This document shows, piece by piece, positions 6,860-16,374 of a stretch of 33,759 nt of DNA (positions are counted from its first letter, which is position 1; every line of letters starts with the position of its first letter). Made by a program: the position numbers and the translations under genes. The DNA is from S012-113 sp965368405 (GTDB lineage Bacteria; Bacteroidota; Bacteroidia; Cytophagales; Cyclobacteriaceae), in contig CBDUMS010000032.1 in the NCBI GenBank assembly GCA_965368405.1, positions 1 through 33,759 on the forward strand, in the 5' to 3' direction. The notes beneath the pieces are model-generated. The model did not search any database. It had not been told where the DNA came from and saw nothing but the letters and a program-made list of their open reading frames with translations.

Positions 6860-8434
6860 ATGAGACCTCTAAGACATAACTTCATTTTAATTTTTGGACT
6901 GCTCATCGCAGGCTGTACGCCTCAACCTGCTACAGAAAAGGCTCCATTAACTACAGTTTCCAAATCCTCAACAACCTATATCCCTCCCGAAGGGCAAGAG
7001 CAACCATCTATTCAACATATTAGAGCGGCTTCGGAAGACATAAAACTTCTCATGCGAGAACATATTGCAGAAAGAAAGATTCCAGGAGTTGCCTATGGGG
7101 TAGTGATGAATAATGAGCTGATAATTGCAGATGCCATTGGTCTTATCGATCTTGAGAAACAGACAGCTTCGGCCACCGATGCTGTTTTTAGAATTGCATC
7201 GATGTCGAAAAGTTTTACGGCCATGGCTATTCTAAAATTAAGAGATGAAGGAAAACTCTCTTTAGACGCTTTTGCTGAAGATTATATCCCCGAGATGAGG
7301 AACCTGAATTATTTAACAAGCGATGCGCCACCCATCAGAATTTTTAACCTGCTTACGATGAGTGCTGGATTCCCAGAGGATAACCCCTGGGGCGACCGGC
7401 AACTGGATGAATCGGATCAGATGTTAATGGACCTAATGAATTCCGGCGCAAACTTTTCGTCGGTTACGGGACTTCGATATGAGTATAGCAATACAGGCTT
7501 TGCGCTTTTAGGAAATATTATTACTCGTGTATCAGGTATGCCGTATCAAGACTACATTACCAATAATATTTTGCAACCCCTTGGTATGACTAATACCTAT
7601 TGGGAGTTTGACGATGCACCGGCCGATAAGCTGGTATTGGGTTATCGTTGGGAAGATGAACAGTGGAAACTAGAACCCATGTTACATGACGGCGCTTTTG
7701 GCGCCATGGGCGGGCTTTTAACCACGATAGAGGATTTTAGCAAATACGTCAGCTTTCATCTGTCTGCATGGCCACCACGCAGTGGGCCCGATAATGGTCC
7801 GGTTAGGCGCAGTTCGTTGCGTGAAATGCATAACCCAACCTTTGCCCGGCTGAATACACGATCGACGGATATTAATGGCGAGCCCTGTGCCTCTATGGTT
7901 GCTTATGGCTTTGGATTGCGAATTACTAAATACTGCAATGGTATGGTGCAGGTAGGGCATGGAGGCGCTTTGCCGGGGTTTGGAAGTAATTATGTTTTTT
8001 ATCCGGAATATGGTGTTGGTATTATGGCTTTTGGTAACAGAACCTATACTGGTCCGTATCCCCTCAGAAAAATAGAGCAAAGACTTTTTGGTGGGGATAA
8101 TCTAATGCCCAGAAAACTGCCGGTTTCTGATATCCTAGAAACCAGAACGGCCCAGGTTGCTGAGCTTATTCAAACTTGGGACCCGGCTTTGGAAAAGGAA
8201 ATTCTCGCAGAGAACTTTTTTCTTGATTGGTCGAAGGAATACCGAAAGTCTGAAATTGACAAAGTACTTGCACAGGCCGGCGCAATCACAAGCATAGATC
8301 CTATAAATAACTATAATGAGCTACGCGGAAGGTTTGAGATTCAGGCTGAGAATGGCACGATAGAAGTGTTCTACACGCTTACACCAGAAGCCGACCCTAA
8401 AGTGCAGCGATTAGATGTACGGTTTGTTGAGTAG
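6860..8434 (+). CDS. Serine hydrolase lipoprotein, class C beta-lactamase fold
   Basis: A 524-residue protein with a lipoprotein signal (LLIAG-C, Cys19), an unstructured Pro/Thr/Ser-rich spacer of about 30 residues, and a beta-lactamase/transpeptidase-like domain from about 60 to 410. The active-site set is complete: the SxxK motif Ser114-Met-Ser-Lys117 (RIASMSKSF), Tyr209-Ser-Asn211 (YxN), and HGG at about 367-369 (VGHGGALPGFG) in place of KTG. This combination marks the AmpC/EstB/D-aminopeptidase group, whose members hydrolyse esters, D-peptides or occasionally beta-lactams. The HGG variant is common in esterases and peptidases and less so in true beta-lactamases, so antibiotic resistance should not be assumed. 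A further domain of about 110 residues (about 415-524) may be a substrate or regulatory module. The enzyme is probably anchored in the periplasm or outer membrane. Confidence 0.88.
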   Translation: MRPLRHNFILIFGLLIAGCTPQPATEKAPLTTVSKSSTTYIPPEGQEQPSIQHIRAASEDIKLLMREHIAERKIPGVAYGVVMNNELIIADAIGLIDLEKQTASATDAVFRIASMSKSFTAMAILKLRDEGKLSLDAFAEDYIPEMRNLNYLTSDAPPIRIFNLLTMSAGFPEDNPWGDRQLDESDQMLMDLMNSGANFSSVTGLRYEYSNTGFALLGNIITRVSGMPYQDYITNNILQPLGMTNTYWEFDDAPADKLVLGYRWEDEQWKLEPMLHDGAFGAMGGLLTTIEDFSKYVSFHLSAWPPRSGPDNGPVRRSSLREMHNPTFARLNTRSTDINGEPCASMVAYGFGLRITKYCNGMVQVGHGGALPGFGSNYVFYPEYGVGIMAFGNRTYTGPYPLRKIEQRLFGGDNLMPRKLPVSDILETRTAQVAELIQTWDPALEKEILAENFFLDWSKEYRKSEIDKVLAQAGAITSIDPINNYNELRGRFEIQAENGTIEVFYTLTPEADPKVQRLDVRFVE

Positions 8435-8482
8435 GCAGAATTAGCTATAGCGTCAATTAGTTTACGGTGCCATTTAAAAAGG

Positions 8483-8514
8483 ATGCTCATCTAGATCACA
8501 ATCTAGATGAGCAT
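8483..8514 (-). terminator. Perfect 13-bp hairpin terminator between converging genes
   Basis: ATGCTCATCTAGA (8483-8495) and TCTAGATGAGCAT (8502-8514) pair perfectly around the 6-base loop TCACAA. On the minus strand the stem is followed by CC and TTTTT, a good intrinsic terminator for the Dcp gene, which ends 18 bases before it. On the plus strand the following bases (TATCTAAATAG) are only moderately T-rich, so termination of the serine hydrolase transcript may be weaker. Confidence 0.85.
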
Positions 8515-8531
8515 TATCTAAATAGAGGGAC

Positions 8532-10661
8532 TTACTTTACTGGAAACCCTCTGTCTCGCATTAAGGCTTCAATATTGGCATCGCGTCCTCTAAAGAGACG
8601 ATATGCCTCAGCAGGATCTATCGAGTTTCTAGGAGCAAAAAGGTATTTCACCAATTTCTCCGATAACTCTTTATCATAGAATCCGCCGGGTGCTTCTTTA
8701 AAGGCTTCAGCGGCATCTGCTGTAAGCACATCGGCCCACATATAGCCATAATAGGCTGTAGCATAGCCCTCACCAGAGAATACATGACCGAAATGAGGCG
8801 AACGATGGCGCATCACCAACTCTTTTGGCATGTTGAGTTTAGCCAATGTCTCTCTCTCGAAAGCATCGGGGTCTATACCCTCAGGGTCGGCGATGTGGAA
8901 ATACATATCCATAAGTGCGGAAGCCAGATACTCCGTTGTACCGAACCCTTGATTAAAGGTAGAGGCTGCCTTAATCTTATCAACTAATGATGCAGGTATG
9001 GGCTCACCGGTTTCGTAGTGAACCAAATATGTGTTAATTACTTCTTCAGTCGATAACCAACGTTCAAGGAGCTGCGACTGAAATTCCGTGTAGTCTCTTA
9101 CACCGCCACCCAGACTAGGATATCGCACATTAGAAGAGTAAAAATGCAGCGCATGACCGAATTCATGGAATAGGGTTGTGGCGTCATCCCAGGATACGAG
9201 TAAAGCCTCTCCTGCTGGTGGTTTGATAAAATTGGAATTATTTGAAGCTAGTACATTTTGCTCACCATCGAAGGTGCTGTAACTACGATAAGTTGTTGCC
9301 CAGGCCCCAGAGCGTTTTCCTTTACGCGCGTAGGCATCGAGATACCAAACACCAATGTGTTTGCCAGAGGTTTTATCAGTAACCTCAAAGACTTCTACGT
9401 CTGGATGAAAGACCGGAACAGTTCCTGCTGCAATAGGGGTAAACTCAAAATTAAAGAGCTCTCCTGCTACAAAGAACATTGCCTCAACCAGTTTGTCGAG
9501 CTGTAGGTATTGTTTTACCTCGTCTGAATCAAGGTCATATTTTGCCTTGCGTACCTTTTCGGCATAGTATCGATAATCCCAGGGTTCAATTATTACCCCA
9601 TCGTTATTCGCAATTTCTTGCATATCGGCAACTTCTTCGGCAACACGCGCAATTGCAGCAGGCCAAACGGCTTCCATCATGGCCATAGCATTATCAGCAT
9701 TTTTTGCCATCCTGTTTTGCAAACGCCAATCTGCATAATTTTCGAAACCTAATAACGCAACACGTTCTTTCCTTAGTCGCAGGATGTCGATGATATTTTG
9801 GTTATTGTCATGCTCGTCGCCATTATCACCTCTTGAGTAGTAGTTTTTCCAGACTTCTTCACGGAGTTCTCGTACATCCGAATATTTCAAGAAGGGGTCC
9901 ATGGAAGAACGGGTATTGGTTACCGCATGCATTCCTTCACGGCCTCGGTCGCTGGCAGCTTGTGCTGATGAATTGATATAAGAATTGGGTAAGCCACTGG
10001 TTTGTTCCGGCGAGAAGAAAACGACATAACCCTCCTCATCGGCCAATATATTATTACTAAAGGAGGTATAGAGCGAAGATAGTTCCTGATTGATATCCGC
10101 ATATCGCTTTTTGCCCTCATCATCCAGATCTGCACCATCCATGGCAAAGCCTTCGTAGTTTAATAAAACAGTACGCTGCTGATCAGGGTCGAGTGGAGTT
10201 TCTAAAGAAGCTTCGTAAACAGCCTTTACTCTTTCAAATAATTTTTGGTTTTGTGTGATTTTTGAATAATGTGCTGATATTATCGGTGCCATCTCACCCT
10301 GAATTTCTCGAAACTCTGGCGACGACACGTTAGAACTCCATATGCCATAATAGGTAAATACCCGATCGAGGGCTGCACCAGATCGCTCCATAGGCACAAT
10401 AGTATTGTCAAAGGTTGGCGACTCAGTATTATTAGCAATTTCCTCTATTTCAGCCAGATGAATTTTCATTCCTTCTTCAAGGGCAGGCTTAAGGTACTGC
10501 AAATCCATTTTATCGAAGGCAGGAACACCATTATAGGGCCCTGTCCACTCTTGAATTAAAAGGTTATCGCTTAACACGGGTTCTTTGTTTTGCTCGGTAC
10601 AACTTAAAGTTAAAATTAGGAGCCAGGCAAGGCTAGCAGATAAAACATGTGAATTTCTCAT
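8532..10661 (-). CDS. dcp: Peptidyl-dipeptidase Dcp, M3 family zinc peptidase
   Basis: A 709-residue M3 metallopeptidase with a lipoprotein signal (LLILTLS-C, Cys21). The zinc site is intact: His499-Glu500-Phe-Gly-His503 in TLFHEFGHALHFYSSN and the third ligand Glu526 in RDYTEFQSQLLERW. The neighbouring family motifs GVWYLDAYARKGKRSGAW and FGHVFSGEGYATAYYGYMWA, which closes over the substrate, are also present. The M3 Dcp group removes dipeptides from the C-terminus of short peptides. The length matches Dcp (about 680 residues) plus the export signal, which points to a periplasmic lipoprotein instead of the cytoplasmic E. coli form. It is the last gene of a minus-strand run after a DUF885-like protein (85 bases upstream), so the two may act together on peptides. 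Oligopeptidase A is the main alternative within M3. Confidence 0.92.
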   Translation of the reverse strand: MRNSHVLSASLAWLLILTLSCTEQNKEPVLSDNLLIQEWTGPYNGVPAFDKMDLQYLKPALEEGMKIHLAEIEEIANNTESPTFDNTIVPMERSGAALDRVFTYYGIWSSNVSSPEFREIQGEMAPIISAHYSKITQNQKLFERVKAVYEASLETPLDPDQQRTVLLNYEGFAMDGADLDDEGKKRYADINQELSSLYTSFSNNILADEEGYVVFFSPEQTSGLPNSYINSSAQAASDRGREGMHAVTNTRSSMDPFLKYSDVRELREEVWKNYYSRGDNGDEHDNNQNIIDILRLRKERVALLGFENYADWRLQNRMAKNADNAMAMMEAVWPAAIARVAEEVADMQEIANNDGVIIEPWDYRYYAEKVRKAKYDLDSDEVKQYLQLDKLVEAMFFVAGELFNFEFTPIAAGTVPVFHPDVEVFEVTDKTSGKHIGVWYLDAYARKGKRSGAWATTYRSYSTFDGEQNVLASNNSNFIKPPAGEALLVSWDDATTLFHEFGHALHFYSSNVRYPSLGGGVRDYTEFQSQLLERWLSTEEVINTYLVHYETGEPIPASLVDKIKAASTFNQGFGTTEYLASALMDMYFHIADPEGIDPDAFERETLAKLNMPKELVMRHRSPHFGHVFSGEGYATAYYGYMWADVLTADAAEAFKEAPGGFYDKELSEKLVKYLFAPRNSIDPAEAYRLFRGRDANIEALMRDRGFPVK

Positions 10662-10746
10662 GGTTAGAATGGTTGATATGTGAGTATACGAAGATACCTA
10701 TTAATGAAATCAAATTAAAGTAGTTTGCAATACGGTATTATGCCTT

Positions 10747-12393
10747 CTACTCTTCAAAAATTAAATCCAATTGATCTTCCAAGCCTGTCATTTCATAACG
10801 GCCCAGGGCAATCGGAATATTACCAATACGATTGAGCTCATCAAAAAACTCCTTGAGAACAAATTCTTCTCCATTAAGCTCTTTTATTCGAGCATATTCT
10901 GCCATCGTATCTTCGAGCAGGTGCTTTCCCGTAATATAGCTGGTGCCATATCCTGGTTGGCGCATGTAAAGATGTTGCTCGAAAAGCAGTAAATCTTTTT
11001 CCGTTTTCATCCAGCCACGGGGCGTATACTCACTGTGAATGGTTCCAGCTTCTTCCATGGTTAGTTCATTAGCATGGGCATATAATGATCCAAGGCCTCT
11101 GGCAGCTCGTTGAGCAATCATAATCCAGACAATCTCCCGACCTCGTGGATTGTCATCATATAGCCCGGCATGCATAAACATTTCCTCCACAGCTGTTGCT
11201 GTGCCCTCATTCCGGCAATCGAATATATTAAAGAGTAGGGCCTCTCTCCGAATAAGACTTGAATTGGGTTCGTTTTCCATCCGTGCCAGCTCCCACCAGT
11301 GGTAAAAATGGGAGTACAGTGGCAATGGACTATAGTGAGCACCTATGGTAAAAAAGTTACGCTTTTCAGGCGGTGTATAGCTCATCATATGGTCTCGCAA
11401 GGTTGGTTCAAAGTATTCTGCGACTGTTACTATTTCCTGCTCTTTGAGGAAGTTCATCATTTTGTTAACCGACTCTTCTGCCAGTTTATTAAACTCATCT
11501 TCTGATGCTGCAGCGTCAAGCGGAGGCAGATTCCTGTTCTTATTCTCTTCTAATTTTAATGATGACCAGGCCCTTGCCAGATCACGCTTTAGGATCATCA
11601 CCTCATCCTCCCAAGTTAGTGGAACAAGGTGCACATTTTGCTGGTACCAGGTATAGTTCTCTTTTCCAATACCCGAAGGGCCCGTTTTTGATGTTGCTTC
11701 TGCCTTCAGCCATTCTTCAAATTCGATAGTAGAATCAATAGCTTTCTCTATAGCAACCATAATGTCAGCATCATCAGCAACGGAATTTAATTCCTTCAAA
11801 CGCTCTAAATCAATTTTTTGCTGCTGAATATCTCGAATTCCCGCAACCCATAACTCCCTGGCATTCCCAGTAAGGTTTAGCTGAGCCTGGTTTAATAGAG
11901 GCGGTATTGTGTTTAAATCTTCAATGAAACGCTTCTGGCTATCTGCGTCGAGGGGGAAATCATATTGCCACACCTCGGTGATAGCATGATTTGTTGGACC
12001 TTCATGGGCAGGAACATCGCTTTGTGCCATCCAAATCGATTTGTAATACGCGGGGTCTCGCTCCCAGGGCTTGAGCACCCGATGGTTAAAATCGAACCCG
12101 TTCATTTCCGCTAATACCACGTACCAGTCAACACGCTGGGAGGGCGTCCATTGGTCGGTGTTGATTACCTCTAGTTTAGCTCTTAGCTCCTCGTACATCT
12201 TATAGCGCTTGGTAAAGGTCTCTTTGGTGTAATCGGGAGCACCATTGCGCATTGGTGGTTTCTCAAATTGCCGCCACTCGATAAATAGTCGCTCAAGCGA
12301 TTCATAGCTATTGCTCGTCTGACTATTAACACAGGCTACTGGACTTGCCAAAATCATTACAGCAACTGCGAAGAGTGCTTTATATTTTTTCAT
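10747..12393 (-). CDS. DUF885-like secreted protein, HExxH motif not found
   Basis: A 548-residue exported, mostly helical protein. The N-terminus is a signal peptide ending near SPVAC (Cys21), so it may be a lipoprotein, although Pro at -3 is a poor lipobox residue. The C-terminal half follows the DUF885 pattern of helical gluzincin-like peptidases: an 'EGTATAVEEMF' segment at 396 (family form EGWALYAE), then QPGYGTSYITGKHLLEDTMA at 479-498 and EFFDELNRIGNIPIALGR at 515-532 (family form PxQAxxYxxG...F.....GxxPL). The HExPGH zinc motif expected some 30-60 residues before EGTA is missing. In its place is YSHFYHWWELARM (360-372). Either the metal is bound by other residues or the enzyme is inactive. 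It lies between a MacB/FtsX permease (72 bases upstream) and Dcp on the same strand. A TATTTTG box lies 38 bases before its ATG. Confidence 0.55.
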   Translation of the reverse strand: MKKYKALFAVAVMILASPVACVNSQTSNSYESLERLFIEWRQFEKPPMRNGAPDYTKETFTKRYKMYEELRAKLEVINTDQWTPSQRVDWYVVLAEMNGFDFNHRVLKPWERDPAYYKSIWMAQSDVPAHEGPTNHAITEVWQYDFPLDADSQKRFIEDLNTIPPLLNQAQLNLTGNARELWVAGIRDIQQQKIDLERLKELNSVADDADIMVAIEKAIDSTIEFEEWLKAEATSKTGPSGIGKENYTWYQQNVHLVPLTWEDEVMILKRDLARAWSSLKLEENKNRNLPPLDAAASEDEFNKLAEESVNKMMNFLKEQEIVTVAEYFEPTLRDHMMSYTPPEKRNFFTIGAHYSPLPLYSHFYHWWELARMENEPNSSLIRREALLFNIFDCRNEGTATAVEEMFMHAGLYDDNPRGREIVWIMIAQRAARGLGSLYAHANELTMEEAGTIHSEYTPRGWMKTEKDLLLFEQHLYMRQPGYGTSYITGKHLLEDTMAEYARIKELNGEEFVLKEFFDELNRIGNIPIALGRYEMTGLEDQLDLIFEE

Positions 12394-12465
12394 AATTCAG
12401 ATGTCTTTGGGTAAGATCATCTAAATATCGGCAAAATAGCGGCTGTTGGCAAATTGAGCTACAGC

Positions 12466-14859
12466 CTATTCCGAGCGAATAGATTCCACCGGGTTAACGA
12501 GCGAGGCAGAAATAGCCTGGTAGCTTACGGTGAGTATTCCCAATACCAATGTAGCGAGTGCTGCCAAAAAGTAAGTAAGAAACGACGACAGTGATACGAG
12601 CGTTATCTTGTATTGAAAATCCGACAACCATGTGTCCATAGCATAGTAGGTAAATGGAATCGCTAAAATTATCGCCACTAGAATTAAACCCACAAACTCT
12701 TTTGTAATGAGCATGGTGGCTTGCTGAATGCTGGATCCTAAGACTTTACGAATACCAATCTCTTTTCTTCGCTGCTCTGCGATATAGGCAGAAAGCCCAA
12801 AGAGGCCAAGACAGGCAATGAAAATGGCTAACCAGGTAAACCGAAGTACCAGGTTCGAAAAGTTTTCATCCGAAGCGAACATTTGTCCAAACTCTTGGTC
12901 AAAGAACTCGTACTCCAACGGATAATCTTGATAGATTTCGCTCCATGTGGTTTCGATCTTGCTCATTGTGCCCTGAACATCTGATGAGATTAGAATAGAC
13001 AGATTACTATTATTACCAGGATTATAAAACATTACCAGTGGTTCTATGATGTGCCGCATAGATGCGTAATGAAAGTCTTTTACCACACCAATAATGGTTC
13101 TTTCATCATCATCGCCTAACGAAAGTTTTTTGCCGATGGGCTCATCCCAACCAAGCTGATCAATAAACGCTTCGTTCACCAATATGGCCGCCTCCTCATC
13201 AGTACCGAAATCAGGTGAATAATTTCTGCCTTCAACAATTTCCATTTTCATAACTTGGAGGTATTGTTCGTCAAAAGAAATAGCACTGACTATCCAGTTT
13301 TCATCATCTTCCGAGGCTCCTTCCGGTGTAATTCCGGTTCGACCGAATGTTCTGCCCGGCATATTAGAAGATGTGCTAACGCCCGTTACATTTTCAAGAC
13401 TTCGAATTGAATTAACTAGTCCTTGGAGATTATCCGATAAGGCCGGATCATTAACTCTTAGGGTTACAACTTGTTCCGATGAAAAACCTAGTTCCTTATT
13501 CTTGAGGTAGTTTATTTGCTTGTTGATAAGAAGGGTGATCACGATCAGTGAAACGGATGCCACGAACTGCGCAATAACCAGAATTTTACGAAGTATAATG
13601 CCAGAATTGCTCGACTTATATTGTCCTCGCAAAATGTTTACTGCCTTAATATTGGATAATACGAGTGCAGGATAACTACCGGCTAACAAACCAACAACTA
13701 TGGTAAGCCCAATGATAGTGCTTAGAACACCAACATCATTTAGTATATACATGACCACATTCTCATCTAAGCCTAAATCGAGCATCGGTGAAAATAGTCC
13801 AAGTACTCCGAGGGCTAAAACTAAAGCAATAAAGCATATCATTACCGATTCCGCCAGGTGTTGAATAACTAAAGATGATTTGGCGGCGCCGACAGTTTTT
13901 CGGACTCCGACTTCTTTAGCTCTAGTAGATGATTTTGCCGTAGAGAGGTTCATAAAGTTAAAAACCGCGATAAAGATGATAAAAACGGCAATGGCTGAAA
14001 GAGCAATTACATAGACTTTATCTCCTTTATTGGCATTATATCCATCGAATAGAATATTAGCTGAGCCTAAATGAACGTCTGTTAATTTCTGAAGTTTTGT
14101 AATCCAAAAATCTGGAACCTCATTGGCATGGGTAATTTCGTTGAGTTTGTCCTCGACAAGCTTAGCATCCGCCTCCTCGGTTAATTTTATATATCCCACC
14201 ATCCCTAATCCGCGCCAGCTATCTAAATAGTCCGCGAATGCAGAGTCAGCTTGGCTAGGGTACATGGATAGTAACAGATCTAGCTCCAGATGAGAGTTAA
14301 CTTTTCTGTCTTTAAGAACTCCCACAATTTCCCAGTCCTGATCAGAGATGGAAACCACTTTACCTTTTATGTCATTGATGTCGCCCAATTTTTCGCCAAG
14401 TTCCCTCGAAACGATGGCTTTGTACGGTGCATTAAATTTTACACTGTCGCGCTCATCGTCAAGCTCAAACCGAAAAAGTTGCAGAAACGAGGGTTCTACA
14501 TATTTGGTGTTGTCGGCAAATACAACTTCATTATCAATGTCTATTCCCGTGCGGCCCATTTGAATCAGTCGTGCTGATTCTACCACTTCTGGAAGCTCTA
14601 TCTTGGCAGCTTTAGCCAGTACCGGACTTGTAATGGCCACATTATTACTAGACACACCCAATGCTTCATCGATCGTGGTAATTCTATATATCGAATCTGC
14701 TCCGTCATGGAACCTATCATAACTTAATTCACGGTTGACATGGATATAAATAAGAATGAAAGAAGCCATTCCAAGGGCAAGACCAAGAATGTTTATGGTA
14801 TTTGCTGCTGTATTTTTTGCAGCAGCCCGAAAAGTTACTTTTAAGAAGTGTTTTAACAT
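12466..14859 (-). CDS. MacB/FtsX-type ABC transporter permease (first paralogue)
   Basis: A 797-residue permease with the duplicated plan MacB periplasmic core, FtsX domain, MacB periplasmic core, FtsX domain. It starts with the short cytoplasmic amphipathic end MLKHFLKVTFRAAAKN and a first membrane helix at about 20-42. The FtsX signature appears twice: STRAKEVGVRKTVGAAKSSL after the second helix (about residue 310) and RRKEIGIRKVLGSSIQQATM (about 690). It ends with NPVESIRSE, the C-terminal motif of this Bacteroidota group. These proteins work with a MacB/LolD-type ATPase, not present here, to drive mechanotransmission, lipoprotein transfer or peptide export rather than classical import. 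The substrate cannot be read. The gene is the first of a minus-strand run with the DUF885-like protein and Dcp, so a link to peptides is possible but only positional. Confidence 0.9.
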   Translation of the reverse strand: MLKHFLKVTFRAAAKNTAANTINILGLALGMASFILIYIHVNRELSYDRFHDGADSIYRITTIDEALGVSSNNVAITSPVLAKAAKIELPEVVESARLIQMGRTGIDIDNEVVFADNTKYVEPSFLQLFRFELDDERDSVKFNAPYKAIVSRELGEKLGDINDIKGKVVSISDQDWEIVGVLKDRKVNSHLELDLLLSMYPSQADSAFADYLDSWRGLGMVGYIKLTEEADAKLVEDKLNEITHANEVPDFWITKLQKLTDVHLGSANILFDGYNANKGDKVYVIALSAIAVFIIFIAVFNFMNLSTAKSSTRAKEVGVRKTVGAAKSSLVIQHLAESVMICFIALVLALGVLGLFSPMLDLGLDENVVMYILNDVGVLSTIIGLTIVVGLLAGSYPALVLSNIKAVNILRGQYKSSNSGIILRKILVIAQFVASVSLIVITLLINKQINYLKNKELGFSSEQVVTLRVNDPALSDNLQGLVNSIRSLENVTGVSTSSNMPGRTFGRTGITPEGASEDDENWIVSAISFDEQYLQVMKMEIVEGRNYSPDFGTDEEAAILVNEAFIDQLGWDEPIGKKLSLGDDDERTIIGVVKDFHYASMRHIIEPLVMFYNPGNNSNLSILISSDVQGTMSKIETTWSEIYQDYPLEYEFFDQEFGQMFASDENFSNLVLRFTWLAIFIACLGLFGLSAYIAEQRRKEIGIRKVLGSSIQQATMLITKEFVGLILVAIILAIPFTYYAMDTWLSDFQYKITLVSLSSFLTYFLAALATLVLGILTVSYQAISASLVNPVESIRSE

Positions 14860-15049
14860 GATTTCATGAGTTTGACCATCTTAAATATAGAAAATCCTAA
14901 AGAGAATCGAACTAAACGCCTCCCTTTCAGGACGAAAATCCCTAATTCTTAGGTAGGAGAATGGAAAATATTATAGTGCTGGTTCCAAGCAATAGAGCTC
15001 TAACTCATACTTGAAAGATCAGCGAAGGCGGTCTTATTTTTTTAATTCC

Positions 15050-15057
15050 TAGATTTG
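15050..15057 (+). promoter_or_regulatory. Possible -7 box (TAGATTTG) of the aminotransferase gene
   Basis: TAGATTTG matches the Bacteroidota -7 consensus TAnnTTTG exactly and lies 37 bases before the alaA start codon. No TTG lies at the expected -33 distance, so confidence is low. It sits in the 235-base region (14860-15094) between divergent genes. I saw no gene in that region, only a short imperfect palindrome (CCTAATTCTTAGG at 14941-14953). Confidence 0.35.
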
Positions 15058-15094
15058 ATCATAATGTCAGGAGAACTATTAGCATCATATCTAA

Positions 15095-16306
15095 ATGATT
15101 AAAAAATCACACAAACTAGACGGGATTTGTTATGACATCCGGGGGCCGGTATTAGATGCTGCCATCGCAATGGAAGAGGAGGGGTACAAGATTACTAAAC
15201 TGAATATTGGTAATCCAGGAGCCTTCGGCTTTGATGCACCAGATGAAATAATTGCAGATGTCATTCATAATCTTAGAAAGGCACAAGGTTATACCGCATC
15301 CAAAGGATTGTTCTCGGCAAGGAAGGCTATTATGCATGAATGCCAGCAGTTGGGTATTCCTGATGTAACCACCGAGGACATTTATCTGGGCAACGGTGTT
15401 AGTGAGCTCATTGTTATGGCGAACCAGGCTTTATTGAATGATGGTGATGAGGTTTTGGTACCATCGCCCGATTATCCGCTGTGGACTGCAGCCACCAACC
15501 TCGCAGGAGGCCACGCTATACATTATGTCTGTGATGAAGTGGCGGACTGGTTTCCTGATATTGAAGACATTAAGCGTAAAATATCGGCGCGAACTCGCGC
15601 TATCGTAATTATCAACCCAAATAATCCCACAGGTGCCGTTTACAGTAAAGAAATCCTGCTGGAACTTGTGCAAATTGCCCGTGAGCATAATTTGGTAATC
15701 TTTGCCGATGAAATCTATAGTAAAATAATTTACGACGACGCTGAATTTATTCCACTCGGTCGTCTGGCGACCGATGTATTATGCTTGTCATTCAATGGTC
15801 TTTCTAAAAGTTATCGGTTAGCGGGTTTTCGATCGGGCTGGGTGGTCTGCTCTGGAGCTAAAGAAAAAGCAAAGGGTTTTTTAGAAGGCTTAGATATGCT
15901 CGCATCAATGCGCTTATGTGCGAATGTACCGGCCATGTTTGCTGTTCAAACAGCATTAGGCGGTTATCAGAGTATAAATGATCTTGTCTTGCCCGGTGGC
16001 CGTTTAAAGGAACAAAGAGATTCAGCCCTTGAAGTACTAAACAGCATACCTGGAATTTCCTGTGTGCGGCCAAATGGCGCAATCTATCTTTTCCCTAAAA
16101 TTGATCATGAAATATACGCTATCGATGATGACGAAGATTTAATGCGTGAATTTCTAATTCAGAAGAAAATCTTACTGGTACAAGGCACAGCATTTAATTG
16201 GGCCACACCAAATCACTTTCGAATTGTTTTCTTACCAAATACAATCGACCTAAAGTATGCTCTGAACTCCTTTGGCGAATTCCTGCAACAATACAAGGTC
16301 AAGTAA
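15095..16306 (+). CDS. alaA: AlaA-type alanine/aspartate aminotransferase (PLP fold type I)
   Basis: A 403-residue class I/II aminotransferase close to AlaA (YfbQ), the main glutamate-pyruvate transaminase of E. coli: alanine and 2-oxoglutarate exchange with pyruvate and glutamate. Visible catalytic parts are the N-terminal GPVLDAAIAMEEEGYKITKL and LNIGNPGAFGF, the cofactor-binding NPNNPTGAVYS at 174-184, Asp205 in FADEIYSK (pairs with the pyridine nitrogen), the Schiff-base Lys238 in SFNGLSKSYRLAGFRSGW, and the carboxylate-binding Arg in NHFRIVFLPN near the C-terminus. Length and motifs agree with AlaA (405 residues). The enzyme is cytoplasmic. It is transcribed alone or at the head of a short plus-strand run; 68 bases separate it from the next gene, with a weak hairpin in between. 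Substrate preference within the subgroup could be broader than alanine. Confidence 0.9.
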   Translation: MIKKSHKLDGICYDIRGPVLDAAIAMEEEGYKITKLNIGNPGAFGFDAPDEIIADVIHNLRKAQGYTASKGLFSARKAIMHECQQLGIPDVTTEDIYLGNGVSELIVMANQALLNDGDEVLVPSPDYPLWTAATNLAGGHAIHYVCDEVADWFPDIEDIKRKISARTRAIVIINPNNPTGAVYSKEILLELVQIAREHNLVIFADEIYSKIIYDDAEFIPLGRLATDVLCLSFNGLSKSYRLAGFRSGWVVCSGAKEKAKGFLEGLDMLASMRLCANVPAMFAVQTALGGYQSINDLVLPGGRLKEQRDSALEVLNSIPGISCVRPNGAIYLFPKIDHEIYAIDDDEDLMREFLIQKKILLVQGTAFNWATPNHFRIVFLPNTIDLKYALNSFGEFLQQYKVK

Positions 16307-16374
16307 ATGACACCTTTATTAATGATCATTCCTAATTACAAAATCTTTAGTAAATTAGGATATTAGCATTCATA

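Noticed and set aside
6860..8434. Annotation of the serine hydrolase as a beta-lactamase resistance gene
   Set aside because: The third motif is HGG and there is an extra C-terminal domain; esterase or peptidase activity is as likely.
8467..8679. 70-codon plus-strand frame spanning the terminator and the end of dcp
   Set aside because: It covers the hairpin and runs antisense to conserved Dcp sequence, so it is a shadow.
14960..15013. 17-codon open frame in the region before alaA
   Set aside because: Too short, no ribosome binding site and no recognisable sequence.
16331..16359. CCTAATT...AATTAGG inverted repeat after alaA
   Set aside because: Only 7 bp, AT-rich, with a 15-base loop and no T run; too weak to call a terminator or operator.
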